DNA of 54,108 nt from an uncultured Mycoplasmatota bacterium (GTDB lineage: Bacteria > Bacillota_I > Bacilli_A > RF39 > UBA660): NCBI GenBank assembly GCA_945872435.1, contig CAMBYP010000003.1:1-54108 (forward strand). The letters are read 5' to 3'. Positions 10,401 through 18,631 of the stretch are shown in pieces (the first letter of the stretch is position 1; each line of letters opens with the position of its first letter). The notes beneath the pieces were generated by a model that worked only from the letters and a program-made list of their open reading frames with translations, was not told where the DNA came from and made no database searches. The position numbers and the translations under genes are program-made.

Positions 10401-10803
10401 AAAAATTGAAATTCATAAATTAATTAATACGATTGATTCTTATGATAAATTGAAGGAAGTTAAAAACTATTTAGAAGATCGTTTTGGGCATATTACTGAT
10501 GAAATGTTAATTTACATGTATGAAGAATGGTTTGAAAAAATTGCTGTGGAAATTGGTATTAAGTATGTAAAACAAACAAAAAACTTTATTGAAGTTATGA
10601 TTCCAAGTTCTATATTAAAAGAATTAAAAGGAGATCAGTTATTTTATGAAGTTACAAAATTATCTAAAATGTTTCGTTTTCAAATGAGAGGAAAAAATTT
10701 AATGATTATTTTAGATACTGTTAAATTAGAAAAACATTTTATATTTTATTTAATTGAGTTATTATTAATAATTAAAAAGCAATTAGAACAAAAAGAAGGA
10801 TAA
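7483..10803 (+). CDS. mfd: Transcription-repair coupling factor
   Basis: CarD-like RID plus RecG-like helicase (GDVGFGKTEVA, DEEQRFGV, QIRGRVGRS); SD AGGAGG before 7483. Confidence 0.96.
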   Translation: MNYLKKYIKLDENVNGVTGLTDELFSYYLYCMLKEKQRNILLVTNSLFEAHKFYKMISDYTSQVFLFPMDEFLTSEAIAISPEFKVTRLETMKSALLSQPKIVVTNLMGYLRYLPSPKIFQNHFLPIKMNHDYQMNDLLISLHKMGYQRETIVNKTGEIAVRGFVIDIFPMGMSNPIRIEFWGDTVDSIKTFEVDNQRTIQSLNDVLIPPYTEFLTDGSMNLEEDFPHHRLLAKYTKVESIQDYLSNCMIVYSDYNQIKASYEKLNDDIFHYNLSMKLPNDTNYMHNFYDLDSKSSNHFYYLGIENVMNHIKLQHFDSLDVVGFPKGIENIKKYLKEQQKQGKTIIIALKDRYQVNRLLEELDDQQIIFVDENHIQMNKINMIVYSLTKGFQINDLLVLTEVELFDQKLEKMKYKTNFKFGTKIRDINKLNVGDYIVHNIHGIGKYIGIKTLLKNNLQKDYLVVEYKDQDKLYIPVEKIDSISKYSSNEGIIPKINKLGGSDWSKTKLRVRKKIENIAHELLELYALREAKEGFAFDKDDENQVNFEKEFPYEETSDQIKVSEEIKKDMESPHPMDRLLCGDVGFGKTEVAFRAMFKAVLSGKQVAFLCPTTILSNQHFRNAQNRFINFPVKIAMLNRFVSPKETKQILEELKLGKIDILIGTHRILSDDVQFKDLGLLVIDEEQRFGVKHKEKIKEFRNTIDVLTLSATPIPRTLQLSMSGIRSLSLIETPPVNRYPVQTYVVGYNKPLLKDAIYKELSRNGQVFILYNHIDDMTSKLSEIERLVPDARVISAHGRMDKNELEDVMQSFINHEYDILICTTIIETGIDIPNVNTLIIMDADRFGLSQLYQIRGRVGRSDKIAYCYLMYNTSKVLSETAKKRLNVIKEFTELGSGFSIAMRDLSIRGAGDILGSEQAGFIDTIGIELFLKMLHEEVSKLQGKDIAKEEENANSMPLLDVSTTISNNYVEEEELKIEIHKLINTIDSYDKLKEVKNYLEDRFGHITDEMLIYMYEEWFEKIAVEIGIKYVKQTKNFIEVMIPSSILKELKGDQLFYEVTKLSKMFRFQMRGKNLMIILDTVKLEKHFIFYLIELLLIIKKQLEQKEG

Positions 10804-10871
10804 TTGAAGTGAACCCTTAATTAGACACTTTATTAAAAAGAAGAATTAATATAGAATAACATCTCAAGAAA

Positions 10872-11162
10872 GTGAGGTGTTATTTTTGTGGGAAAACTTA
10901 TACTACTGAATTCAAACAAAAAATTATAGACGAATATAAATCAGGTAAATCAGGAGTTTATCAAAGAGTTGCTAAAAAATATGGTTTAAGTGATGATACT
11001 GTCTATCATTGGGTAGTAAAAGATAGAAAGCAAGGTAATCAAGAAAATTTACCATATAAAAGAGTTGGAAGAACTAAAGAAGAAAATATTGATTATAAAG
11101 AAAGATATGAAATATTAAAAAAATACCAAGCCTTCCTAAAGGCACAACGAGAGAGAAAGTAA
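10872..11162 (+). CDS. IS3-family transposase OrfA (HTH)
   Basis: YTTEFKQKIIDEYKSGKS..VAKKYGLSDDTVYHWV; GTG start shown, exact start uncertain. Confidence 0.85.
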   Translation: MRCYFCGKTYTTEFKQKIIDEYKSGKSGVYQRVAKKYGLSDDTVYHWVVKDRKQGNQENLPYKRVGRTKEENIDYKERYEILKKYQAFLKAQRERK

Positions 11163-11203
11163 CATTTATTAATTTATATATAAACACTTATAAACTTTCA
11201 AAC

Positions 11204-11959
11204 ATGTGTGCTGTTTTAGAAATAAGTAAAAGAACTTATTATAAATATAGGAATACAGAAGATAAAGATTATTATGATTATTTAATAATTAAAGAAATAT
11301 TTGATGATTCAAAAGGTACATATGGATATCGTAGGATAACTGAAGGCTTAAAGATTAAGTATGGTGTAATATTTAATCATAAGAAAGTTCAAAGAATAAT
11401 GAATAAATATAATTTAATGCCAAAATATCATAAAAAATTAAACAAAACAAAATATATAAGAATTGAATCTAATGTTATGCCGAACTTATTAAAAAGAAAT
11501 TTTAAAGCAACAAAACCAAATCAAAAATGGACTACAGATATAACATATTTAATATATAAAGATAAACGTTTATATTTATCAACTATATTAGATTTATATG
11601 ATAGAAAAGTTGTGGCATATCAAATATCAAAATTTAACGATTTAAATATCGTATTAAACACTTTAAATGAGGCAATAGCCAAAAGAAAAGATGTATCTGG
11701 TTTAATCCTACATTCTGATCAGGGATACCAGTATACATCTTATGAATACAAAGCTGTTTGTAGTTCAAATAATATTCAAATTTCAATGTCTAGAAAAGGG
11801 ACTCCTATTGATGATTCACCAATGGAATCTTTTCATGGAATATTAAAGAAAGAAACTTTGTATAATAATGAAATATCTTCAATACAAGAATATCAAGCAC
11901 TTGTTGAAGATTGGATTATATTTTACAATACTTCTAGAATAAAATCAAAAAAGATTTAG
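11204..11959 (+). CDS. IS3-family transposase OrfB (DDE integrase core), in the -1 frame of orfA
   Basis: TYGYRRI, WTTDITY, LHSDQGYQY, SPMESFHGILKKE; DDE residues present. Confidence 0.93.
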   Translation: MCAVLEISKRTYYKYRNTEDKDYYDYLIIKEIFDDSKGTYGYRRITEGLKIKYGVIFNHKKVQRIMNKYNLMPKYHKKLNKTKYIRIESNVMPNLLKRNFKATKPNQKWTTDITYLIYKDKRLYLSTILDLYDRKVVAYQISKFNDLNIVLNTLNEAIAKRKDVSGLILHSDQGYQYTSYEYKAVCSSNNIQISMSRKGTPIDDSPMESFHGILKKETLYNNEISSIQEYQALVEDWIIFYNTSRIKSKKI

Positions 11960-12021
11960 GAAAACACTAAATCTTCTTTTTATTATTGTGAACTATTTGG
12001 GGTTCACTTCAAATATAACTT

Positions 12022-12050
12022 CTTTTTTTATTTCCTGGGAAATAAAAAAG
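12022..12050. terminator. Bidirectional terminator shared by mfd/IS side and the minus-strand pyrophosphatase gene
   Basis: CTTTTTTTATTTCC-TG-GGAAATAAAAAAG. Confidence 0.7.
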
Positions 12051-12058
12051 AGTAATGA

Positions 12059-13675
12059 TTAATCCATTACTCTCATAACATTTGGTATAATTTGTTTTTT
12101 CCTTGAAATAATATTGTCTAAATATTGTCCTTGTTCTATTTTATCTAAATAAAATGCATCTTTAAATATTTCTTCAGCTTTAGAATTGTAGTAAATGTAA
12201 GAACCGTTTTTCATAATATCGGTTACAAATAATCCAACTACTGAATAATCATTATGTTGTGATACTCTTTCAATTAAATCTATAAATTTTTGTTCGTTTT
12301 TCTTAATTTCATCTATATTTAATGTGAATATTTGTCCAATTCCAATTTTAGAATTATCAATTTTGAAATTTTTGAAATCATTATATAATATTTCTTCTTC
12401 TGTCATTCCTTTAATTGATGATCCTGCTTTGAACATTTCATATGCATATTCTGAAGGATTTACTTGTGCGATGGTTGCTAATTCTTCAATTGCTTTTTTA
12501 TCTAATTCTGTTGTAGTAGGAGATTTCATTAATAAAGTATCAGATATTATTCCTGAAATCATTAATCCTGCCATATTTTGTGGGATTTCTATATGATTTT
12601 CTTTGTACATTAAGTAAATTATAGTATTTGAGCTACCCACTGGCATATTTCTGAAATTAATAGGTAATGAAGTACCAATTGTACCTATTTTATGATGATC
12701 AACTATTTCTAAAATTTCAGCTTCTTCTAATCCATCAACCGATTGCTCTGCTTCATTATGATCAACCAAAATAACTTGTTTTGTATTCTTATCGTTGATA
12801 TCTGCTAAACGAAATAAACCTAAACATTTTCCTGTATTATCAACTACAGGGTAATTGCTATAACGATGTTTCTTTGCTAATTCTGTAATATCATTCATAT
12901 AATCATTTTCATTAATTGCAATAACGCTATCAGAATGTACAATGGTAGAAACGTAATTACTTAATCCTATTACTTTAGCAACACTAAAGGTATCCATACT
13001 AGTTCTGATAATGTTTACTTTATTTTCTTTAGCAATATTAAGATGTTCTTCTTTTAATAACCCATTACCTGTTATGATAACAAGCTTTGCTTTATTTGTT
13101 ACAGCGTGTTCGATAATACTATGTCTATCACCAACGATTAAAATAGTATTTTCATCAATATTAATATTTTCTAAAAATGTAGTACTTCTATATGATGCGA
13201 TTAATGTATTGCCAATAATCTCATCATCAAATTTCAAAATTTCTTCACCATTTAATATAGAATGAATATTTTGATATGATGTTTTTACATGTGCTAAATC
13301 ACCAACGATTTGTTCTGCGGCAATACTTTTCATTGATACAATACCCAATAATTTTTTATTTTCATCAACGATAGGTAAAGTTGTTGCCTTATTTTTTAAC
13401 ATATGAAAAAATGAAGCGTATATTGATTCTTTTTCAAATATGAAGTTTCCTTTTTGATAATTAAAATCTTTTACTTGTAACTTTACGTCATTTAAATATT
13501 TTGGTTGTGTAACTTTAAAATATTTTAATACAAATTTTGATTCATTATTAATATCACCTAATACACGAGGCTCTGTATGATATCCTAATTTGTTTTTAAG
13601 ATATGATAATGTAATTGAAGCGGTCACACTATCAGTATCAGGTTTTTTATGACCGAAAATAAATGTTTGATTCAT
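12059..13675 (-). CDS. Manganese-dependent (family II) inorganic pyrophosphatase with CBS and DRTGG inserts
   Basis: FGHKKPDTDSV, VDHNEAEQ, DHHKIG; internal CBS pairs split by a DRTGG-like segment. Confidence 0.93.
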   Translation of the reverse strand: MNQTFIFGHKKPDTDSVTASITLSYLKNKLGYHTEPRVLGDINNESKFVLKYFKVTQPKYLNDVKLQVKDFNYQKGNFIFEKESIYASFFHMLKNKATTLPIVDENKKLLGIVSMKSIAAEQIVGDLAHVKTSYQNIHSILNGEEILKFDDEIIGNTLIASYRSTTFLENINIDENTILIVGDRHSIIEHAVTNKAKLVIITGNGLLKEEHLNIAKENKVNIIRTSMDTFSVAKVIGLSNYVSTIVHSDSVIAINENDYMNDITELAKKHRYSNYPVVDNTGKCLGLFRLADINDKNTKQVILVDHNEAEQSVDGLEEAEILEIVDHHKIGTIGTSLPINFRNMPVGSSNTIIYLMYKENHIEIPQNMAGLMISGIISDTLLMKSPTTTELDKKAIEELATIAQVNPSEYAYEMFKAGSSIKGMTEEEILYNDFKNFKIDNSKIGIGQIFTLNIDEIKKNEQKFIDLIERVSQHNDYSVVGLFVTDIMKNGSYIYYNSKAEEIFKDAFYLDKIEQGQYLDNIISRKKQIIPNVMRVMD

Positions 13676-13792
13676 AATATTCCTCCTTTTTATAGCCAAA
13701 AGTGGTTTCTATATTATATCACAAATATTTAATGATGATAAGTATAAATCAATATTTTTAACGCATTCTATACAATAGAAAGAGAGGAAAAA

Positions 13793-14323
13793 ATGAAAGC
13801 AACGGGAGTAATTAGAAGAATTGATGAATTAGGAAGAATTGTCATTCCAAAAGAAATTAGAAAAACACTTAGAATCAGGGAAGGCGAAAATCTAGAAATA
13901 TTTTTAGATGAAAAGGAAAATATTGTTTTAAAAAAATATTTTGCAATGAATTATTTTGAAGAAGAAGCAAAATCTTTTGCCGAGGTTATTTATCATATTA
14001 CTAGACATAGTGTAATTATTACTAATACAGATAAAATAATTGCTATGGCGGGAGTAGATAAGCAATTATTAATTGGAAAACCGATTAGTGAGCAATTAAA
14101 AAATATTATTTCGAGACGTGATAAAATGCTACAAAAAACGAAAAGAACAATTCAATTAGTTGATAACCAAGAAATGGAAGTAGCTTTTGCATATTCAACA
14201 ATGATTGCTAACGGTGATGCTTGTGGTTTAATCATAATTTACGGAACAGAAGGTATTAGTGATATAGATAATCAATTGATTGAATTAACTTCACAAGTTC
14301 TTTCCAAACAATTAGAAAATTAA
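13793..14323 (+). CDS. spoVT: SpoVT-type AbrB-family transcriptional regulator with C-terminal GAF-like domain
   Basis: MKATGVIRRIDELGRIVIPKEIRKTLRIREGE; downstream of mfd as in Bacillus. Confidence 0.88.
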   Translation: MKATGVIRRIDELGRIVIPKEIRKTLRIREGENLEIFLDEKENIVLKKYFAMNYFEEEAKSFAEVIYHITRHSVIITNTDKIIAMAGVDKQLLIGKPISEQLKNIISRRDKMLQKTKRTIQLVDNQEMEVAFAYSTMIANGDACGLIIIYGTEGISDIDNQLIELTSQVLSKQLEN

Positions 14324-14327
14324 ATGA

Positions 14328-14356
14328 TTGGCAAAATTAAAACTATGTGTTATAAT
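14328..14356 (+). promoter_or_regulatory. Sigma-A-type promoter for the T-box operon
   Basis: TTGGCA - 17 bp - TATAAT. Confidence 0.75.
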
Positions 14357-14365
14357 TAAAACTAT

Positions 14366-14582
14366 AAAAACGTTGAAGGAAAGAAAGGTTAAAGTATTTT
14401 TTTAAGAGAGTTCATGTTTGGTGCAAATGAATAAAAAGAAATAACTGGAAATGGTTCTGGAGTTTATGATTCGATATGTAGGATGATACGGGTGGTTCCT
14501 GTTAACAACTTTAAGATAGTTTTTACTATGAATTAAGGTGGTACCACGCATTTCACGTCCTTATACTGGACGTGATTTTTTT
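14366..14582 (+). promoter_or_regulatory. T-box leader, probable Met specifier
   Basis: AGAGAG / TTGGTG stem I elements, candidate ATG specifier at 14451-14453, T-box AAGGTGGTACCACG, terminator CACGTCC..GGACGTG-T8. Confidence 0.9.
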
Positions 14583-14592
14583 TGGAGGTAAT

Positions 14593-15078
14593 ATGGGTAG
14601 ATATTTTGAAAAAATAAGTTATGAACAATTTAAACGAGATTTTAAAGACGATTTTGAAACTTATAAAAATTATGAATTACCAACTAGAAGTACAAAGCAT
14701 AGTGCTGGTTATGATTTTAGAGCAATATATGATTTTAAAATAGAGCCAGGGGAACAAAAAAGAATATTTACTGGTGTAAAAGTAAATATGGAAAACGATG
14801 AAGTTTTAATGTTATATGTACGTAGTAGTATGGGAATAAAGCATGGTATTCGGATGTCTAATGGTGTTGGTGTAATTGATAGTGATTTTTATAATAATCC
14901 AACAAATGAAGGCCATTTTTCATTTACACTTTATAATTCTAGTGATAAAACATATCATGTATTAAAAGGTGAAGCATTTGGACAAGGAATATTTCAAAAG
15001 TTTTTAACAGTAGATCATGAAGCTGAAATCAAACAAGAGAGAACCTATGGCTTTGGTTCGACAAATAAGGAGGAATAA
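14593..15078 (+). CDS. dut: dUTPase family protein
   Basis: All five dUTPase motifs: SAGYDFRA, VRSSMG, GVGVIDSDFYNN, GQGIFQKF, RTYGFGST. Confidence 0.85.
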   Translation: MGRYFEKISYEQFKRDFKDDFETYKNYELPTRSTKHSAGYDFRAIYDFKIEPGEQKRIFTGVKVNMENDEVLMLYVRSSMGIKHGIRMSNGVGVIDSDFYNNPTNEGHFSFTLYNSSDKTYHVLKGEAFGQGIFQKFLTVDHEAEIKQERTYGFGSTNKEE

Positions 15079-15079
15079 T

Positions 15080-16642
15080 ATGGAAAAGAAAAAATTTTAT
15101 ATATCAACAGCAATTGCATATACATCTGCAAAACCACATATAGGAAATACATATGAGATTGTATTAGCTGACGCAATTGCTAGGTTTAAAAGATTAGAGG
15201 GGTATGATGTTTATTTTCAAACAGGTACTGATGAACACGGAGAAAAGATTCAATTAAAAGCAGAAGAAATGGGAAAAGAACCTCAACAATTTGTAGATGA
15301 CATTGCTTCTGAAGTGCAAAAAATTTGGAATTGTATGAATACAAGTTATGACAAATTTGTACGAACAACCGATCCAGAACATGTAAAAAAGGTAGAAGAG
15401 ATATTTGAAAGATTATATCAACAAGGAGATATTTACAAAGGTACTTACGAAGGATTATATTGTACACCTTGTGAATCGTTTTTTACCGAGTCTCAATTAG
15501 TTGATGGAAAATGTCCTGACTGCGGTCGTGAGGTAAAAAAAGCAAGTGAAGAAGCATATTTTTTCCGTCTAGACAAATATGCAAAAAAATTAGAAGAATA
15601 TATTGAAAGTCATCCTGATTTCATTCAACCTGAATCACGTAAAAATGAAATCATGAATAATTTTATCAAACCAGGTCTACAGGATTTATGTGTATCAAGA
15701 ACTTCTTTTAATTGGGGGGTTCCAGTTTCATTTGATAAAAAGCATGTAGTATATGTTTGGATAGATGCTTTAAGTAACTATATTACTTTTTTAGGGTATG
15801 ATATTCACGGTAATCATGCTGAATCATTTAATAAATATTGGCCTGCAGATGTTCATTTAATTGGCAAAGATATTTTAAGATTTCATACAATATACTGGCC
15901 AATTATGTTAATGGCACTTGATTTACCTTTACCTAAAAAAATATTTGGTCATCCATGGATTTTATTTGGTAATGATAAAATGAGTAAATCAAAAGGAAAC
16001 ATTATGTATGCTGATGATTTAGTAAAATATTTTGGTGTAGACGCAGTTCGTTATTATTTATTACATGAAATTCCATTTTCTAGTGATGGAACAATCACAT
16101 ATGATTTATTAATTGAACGAATTAATTCTGATTTAGCAAATGTTTTAGGAAATTTAGTAAATCGTACGATTAGTATGATAAATAAATATTTTGATGGAAA
16201 ATTATCAATTCCAAATAAAAATACATCGTTGGATGAAGAATTTAAAAATACAATTATGAATACAAAAGAAGAAGTAATTAATCATATGAATGAATTAAGG
16301 GTGGCAGATGCAGTAGAAGCTATCTTTAATTTATTTAGAAGATGCAATAAATACATTGATGAAACAACACCTTGGATTCTTGCAAAAGACGAATCACAAA
16401 AAGAACGCTTAAATGATGTATTATATTATTTATTAGAAGGTATTCGTCATGGTGCTGTATTATTACAAGCATTTTTACCAGATACAGCTCAATCTATTTT
16501 TGAACAAATGAATACAAATAATATTTCTTTTGAAAGTTTAGATTCATTTGATGGTTTAGGAGATTCTATTCAAGTTGGTCTTCCACATCCTTTATTTGCT
16601 CGAATTGATAAAGAAAAGAAAATGGAAGAAATTGCTAAATAG
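15080..16642 (+). CDS. metG: Methionyl-tRNA synthetase
   Basis: FYISTAIAYTSAKPHIGNTYE (HIGH-type), KMSKSKGN, zinc CxxC motifs. Confidence 0.96.
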   Translation: MEKKKFYISTAIAYTSAKPHIGNTYEIVLADAIARFKRLEGYDVYFQTGTDEHGEKIQLKAEEMGKEPQQFVDDIASEVQKIWNCMNTSYDKFVRTTDPEHVKKVEEIFERLYQQGDIYKGTYEGLYCTPCESFFTESQLVDGKCPDCGREVKKASEEAYFFRLDKYAKKLEEYIESHPDFIQPESRKNEIMNNFIKPGLQDLCVSRTSFNWGVPVSFDKKHVVYVWIDALSNYITFLGYDIHGNHAESFNKYWPADVHLIGKDILRFHTIYWPIMLMALDLPLPKKIFGHPWILFGNDKMSKSKGNIMYADDLVKYFGVDAVRYYLLHEIPFSSDGTITYDLLIERINSDLANVLGNLVNRTISMINKYFDGKLSIPNKNTSLDEEFKNTIMNTKEEVINHMNELRVADAVEAIFNLFRRCNKYIDETTPWILAKDESQKERLNDVLYYLLEGIRHGAVLLQAFLPDTAQSIFEQMNTNNISFESLDSFDGLGDSIQVGLPHPLFARIDKEKKMEEIAK

Positions 16643-16643
16643 A

Positions 16644-16674
16644 TACTGAATTTCAACAGTATCTATTTTTTTAG
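16644..16674 (+). terminator. Intrinsic terminator after metG
   Basis: AGATACTG..CAGTATCT plus T7. Confidence 0.7.
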
Positions 16675-16804
16675 TCAAAATTTGTAACAAAAGATTGTAA
16701 AATGTTGTAAATTGTATACTAAAATATGATAAAAATGTTTGAATGTTATATATTTTTCCTGTATAGTTAAAATTAGGTTGTATGAAATACAAAGGAGAGA
16801 AATC

Positions 16805-16981
16805 ATGTCAATACTAAAAAATAAGGAAATAAGAACTGTATTAATGATATTAGGTTTTCTTGGATTCTTAGTTTTAGGTAGTATGATTGTTGAGTTTAAT
16901 ATTTTAGATTTTTTGTATTTTGTTGCAATTATTATAACAATGATTCGATTTGTCTATATTAAATGTCATGATTGTGAATAG
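16805..16981 (+). CDS. Small membrane protein of unknown function (58 aa)
   Basis: RBS AGGAGAG; two hydrophobic stretches; C-terminal KCHDCE. Confidence 0.55.
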   Translation: MSILKNKEIRTVLMILGFLGFLVLGSMIVEFNILDFLYFVAIIITMIRFVYIKCHDCE

Positions 16982-17031
16982 GAGTATGAAAATATATCAC
17001 TTTGTGGTATATTTTTTTTAGGAGGAATATT

Positions 17032-17802
17032 ATGATTGATACACATTGTCATTTATTGTTGGAAGAATATTCAACAGAAGAACGTTTAAATGAAGTAATT
17101 TTAAATATGAAAAATAATATTATGATTACAAGTTCAACAAATATAAAAAACATGGTAGAAACATTAAATATTGTACAAAGATATTCTCAAGTTTATGGTG
17201 TAATTGGTATTCACCCAGAAGATGTGGACGATGGAACTGAAAAAAATTTAAAAATATTAGAGAGTCATCTTCATGATCCTAAGATCGTAGGTGTTGGAGA
17301 AATTGGACTAGATTATCACTATACAAAAGAAAACCGTGTAAAACAAATTAAATTATTTAAAAAACAATTACAATTAGCAAAAAAATATCATCTTCCTTGT
17401 GTCATTCATAGTAGAGATGCTTTAGAAGATACATATAATATATTAAAAGAGGAAGCAGATGGTAGTTTTCCTATTATATTACATTGTTATGGATATTCAT
17501 TGGATATGGCTAAAAAATTTATGGAATTGGATGTTTACTTTGGAATAGGTGGAGTTGTGACTTTTAAAAATGGTAAAAAATTAGTATCTGTTGTAAAAGA
17601 AATACCATTAAATCATTTACTTTTAGAAACTGATAGTCCATATTTGTCACCAGAGCCTTATCGTGGTCAAAAAAATGAACCGTGTAATGTTATAAAAATC
17701 GCAGAAAAAATTGCAGAGATTAAAGAAATTGATGTAGAAACTGTATTAAAAACAACGACAGAAACAGCCATTCGTCAATTTGACTTGAACATTGAATTTT
17801 GA
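17032..17802 (+). CDS. tatD: TatD family hydrolase
   Basis: MIDTHCHL, GVGEIGLDYH, CVIHSRDA, ETDSPYLSPEPYRG. Confidence 0.95.
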   Translation: MIDTHCHLLLEEYSTEERLNEVILNMKNNIMITSSTNIKNMVETLNIVQRYSQVYGVIGIHPEDVDDGTEKNLKILESHLHDPKIVGVGEIGLDYHYTKENRVKQIKLFKKQLQLAKKYHLPCVIHSRDALEDTYNILKEEADGSFPIILHCYGYSLDMAKKFMELDVYFGIGGVVTFKNGKKLVSVVKEIPLNHLLLETDSPYLSPEPYRGQKNEPCNVIKIAEKIAEIKEIDVETVLKTTTETAIRQFDLNIEF

Positions 17803-17808
17803 TATACT
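17780..17808 (+). promoter_or_regulatory. Sigma-A-type promoter upstream of 3D-domain protein
   Basis: TTGACT - 17 bp - TATACT. Confidence 0.6.
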
Positions 17809-17842
17809 TAAACTAGTCTAAAATAATCTTGAGGTGAATGTT

Positions 17843-18550
17843 ATGAACATATATTTACTGCAATTATTGGGTAAATGGATTAGTATGTTAATGATAGTTT
17901 CGTTGTCATTATTTCATAATATAGTTTTTCAAAATCATAGTGTGAGAATAGATAACCCAACAAAAAATATGAATTTGAGTGTAGAAAATCAAGTTATTTC
18001 CCATGAAACTCAAACAGTATATACAAAAAAACTTCCTAACGGAATTTCAAAAGTAGTTTCAGAAGGTCAAGATGGTTTGATTGTACCTCAAGTGAATGGA
18101 ACAACAACTGTTGTTCAAGAAATGATTCCAGAAGTGATTCAAGTTGGAACTGGAGGTAAAGCAAGCTATGTTGGAAAAATGTCAGGATATGGTCCTGATT
18201 GCCCAGGATGTAGTAAAACTGGTAATGTATCTTGTCATACTAAAAACGGTGGAAAACATAGTTTAATATACGATGGTATTTATTATCAAGATGAAGAATA
18301 CGGTAGTGTAAGAATTTTGGCTGCAGCAAAAACAGTATTTCCTTGCGGTACTATTATAGAAATCAATAATGGTATTAATCCACCATTTCTTGGAGTTGTA
18401 TTAGATAGTGGAGCTAGTATGCAAAAAGCATGGAATACGAATAGAACAGTATGGATTGATTTAGCTTATGCCACTCAAAATGATGCACGAAATACTTCAA
18501 CTCCAGGAGGTAATGGAATACAATTTAATGTAAAACGATATGGATTTTAA
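17843..18550 (+). CDS. YabE-like secreted protein with 3D domain
   Basis: N-terminal hydrophobic segment; C-terminal 3D domain (VLDSGASMQ..VWIDLAYAT); located between tatD and rsmA. Confidence 0.82.
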   Translation: MNIYLLQLLGKWISMLMIVSLSLFHNIVFQNHSVRIDNPTKNMNLSVENQVISHETQTVYTKKLPNGISKVVSEGQDGLIVPQVNGTTTVVQEMIPEVIQVGTGGKASYVGKMSGYGPDCPGCSKTGNVSCHTKNGGKHSLIYDGIYYQDEEYGSVRILAAAKTVFPCGTIIEINNGINPPFLGVVLDSGASMQKAWNTNRTVWIDLAYATQNDARNTSTPGGNGIQFNVKRYGF

Positions 18551-18631
18551 AGAGCTTAGCTCTTTTTCTTTTTAAATTTTATTGTATCTCTAAAATAATT
18601 CAGTTATAATAAAAGGCAAAGGAGATATATT

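Larger units (their letters stand above)
10805..12011 (+). mobile_element. IS3-family (IS150-like) insertion sequence, ~1.2 kb
   Basis: Perfect 12-bp TIR TGAAGTGAACCC (10805-10816 / 12000-12011) within an imperfect ~36-bp TIR; flanking AAT duplication (10802-10804 / 12012-12014); orfA/orfB. Confidence 0.92.
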
